Positions 63,160-64,000 of a DNA stretch of 64,000 bases are shown piece after piece; the first letter of the stretch is position 1, and every line of letters starts with the position of its first letter. The notes under the pieces were generated by a model. It was not told the origin of the DNA. It did no database searches and saw nothing but the letters and a program-made list of their open reading frames with translations. This DNA is from Paenibacillus radicis (ex Gao et al. 2016) (lineage in GTDB: Bacteria; Bacillota; Bacilli; Paenibacillales; Paenibacillaceae), in contig NZ_BMHY01000010.1 of assembly GCF_014641555.1 (NCBI RefSeq), positions 62,001 through 126,000 of the forward strand. The letters are read 5' to 3'. The position numbers and the translations under genes were made by a program.

Positions 63160-63626
63160 CAGATTTCCCCCTAGTATTAAGAGGTTTCGCCCACCTAGAG
63201 ACATACTCTATTATGATAGCAATGTTTTTATTTATATTCAAGCACTAATCTCGCAATCTGCTTTACATGCCGTAGGGCTTGAGGTAGTAGCTCAATATAC
63301 TACAAGCATTCTAAATATTTCCCCATCTATCTAGTTGATGCATTATTTATGAGAAATTGTGCTACTTCTTCACACTTTGTCACACATCTTCACACGAAAT
63401 TATGGGTCAAGGTATACATAAATGTTTATTTAATTATGGTGCGGCGATTCTTCAAAATATAAAGCCTGTCGTGGTAGAACAGTGTATGGGAATTTATGGT
63501 AATAAAATAATGGTCTTGATCTAAACTATCCCCCCCTATGTCTATAAGTGTTACCTAATACGGATTAGAATATCACTTAAATATTTTTAAAATTAGTAAA
63601 TGTAATTTGATCGCCATTATATCAAT
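63160..63626. other. Intergenic region without recognised features
   Basis: A+T-rich, no credible gene, RNA or strong hairpin seen on either strand. It may hold the end of the TIR gene's transcript and the promoter of the small membrane protein. Confidence 0.6.
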
Positions 63627-64000
63627 TTATAATTTTTCTATAAATTTATTAATTACGTTCATCAATTTTTCATCGTGTCTGTTGTCAATATCGAAAATAT
63701 ATGATGATAACTCTTTTCGTACCAAATCGATAGCATTAAGCTTACTTTTATTAAGATGATTCTCTGCTATTTGTCTCTCAAACTTTATCCAATTTGACTC
63801 TTGAGAATTTTCAGAGACGAGTAAAACATAATAATCAGATGATTTTAATCCTTCTGTGATTTGTCTATGTAAATCTTGACCAAGATTTAGGTTTTCAACA
63901 TCATACCATGTATTAAAACCATCCTTCTTCAATAAATCAACTAATATATTTGCGTAACTTCTATCTTTATGACTATAACTAACAAACACTCTATTATTAT
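63627..64000 (-). CDS. TIR-domain protein (5' end outside window)
   Basis: At least 124 codons; the frame stays open to the window edge (NNRVFVSYSHKDRSYANILV), so the true start lies beyond 64000. TIR motifs: VFVSYSHKD (box 1), GFNTWYDVENLNLG and a SDYYVLLVSENSQESNWIKFE segment, with the likely catalytic Glu in WIKFE. The C-terminus is short, ending NVINKFIEKL. Bacterial TIR proteins cleave NAD+ or make cyclic-ADPR signals in anti-phage defence. Its partner is outside the window. Confidence 0.88.
   Translation of the reverse strand, partial: NNRVFVSYSHKDRSYANILVDLLKKDGFNTWYDVENLNLGQDLHRQITEGLKSSDYYVLLVSENSQESNWIKFERQIAENHLNKSKLNAIDLVRKELSSYIFDIDNRHDEKLMNVINKFIEKL

Overview
The window looks like chromosome of a spore-forming Gram-positive of the Paenibacillaceae (Paenibacillus or a close relative). 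Evidence: YesM/YesN-type regulators beside carbohydrate ABC transporters, an S-layer-homology surface protein, a YjcZ-type sporulation protein, a Tyr T-box leader, a cobalamin riboswitch and a PBSX-like tail cluster. No tRNA, rRNA or CRISPR array was seen.

Layout. 1-6244 (minus): histidine kinase, AraC-type response regulator, sugar-binding lipoprotein and two permeases (the last cut by the window edge). 6406-10457 (plus): a D-amino-acid operon with a YheO/DauR-like regulator, a PLP fold-III enzyme, an N-acyl-D-amino-acid deacylase and a RidA-like protein. 10564-13859: a secreted repeat protein, a Zur-box-controlled CobW/YciC GTPase, a hexanucleotide repeat tract, a YjcZ micropeptide, repeat locus A and a lipoprotein. 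13900-28948: a complete contractile phage-tail cluster with lysis and regulatory genes but no head, portal or terminase genes, so it is probably an R-type tailocin. A canonical -1 frameshift site lies in its tail assembly chaperone gene. 29025-31510: repeat locus B, free-methionine sulfoxide reductase, CAP-domain protein, DUF2809 protein and a TmrB-like P-loop protein. 31571-37851 (minus): a cobalamin-riboswitch operon encoding an S-layer-anchored alpha/alpha-barrel protein, a DUF4430 (transcobalamin-like C-terminal) protein and a complete ECF transporter. This looks like a split bacterial counterpart of intrinsic factor/transcobalamin coupled to B12 import. 38011-39566: tyrS with its T-box. 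39721-42007: small unknown proteins and a UMF1-type MFS protein. 42039-47504: a GntR-regulated sugar ABC transporter with an MBL-fold hydrolase and an inositol-monophosphatase-like phosphatase.

From about 48,370 to the end the DNA is visibly more A+T rich. It starts with a 56-codon 3' fragment of groEL, the probable scar of an island insertion. It then carries a single-chain (type IIG-like) methylase-nuclease, a lipoprotein, an XRE regulator, a TPR-HEPN protein, a PLD-type nuclease, a Ski2-like helicase with a C-terminal nuclease-like domain, an Ntn-hydrolase/tail-fibre chimera with an unknown partner, and a TIR protein cut by the window edge. I read this as a defence/mobile island.

A third theme is an uncatalogued family of about 24-bp imperfect palindromes (consensus TCAAAATGYAAAAGTRCATTTTGA), clustered 3-4 at a time at three intergenic loci. 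Two of these loci bracket the tailocin and one sits beside the groEL scar.
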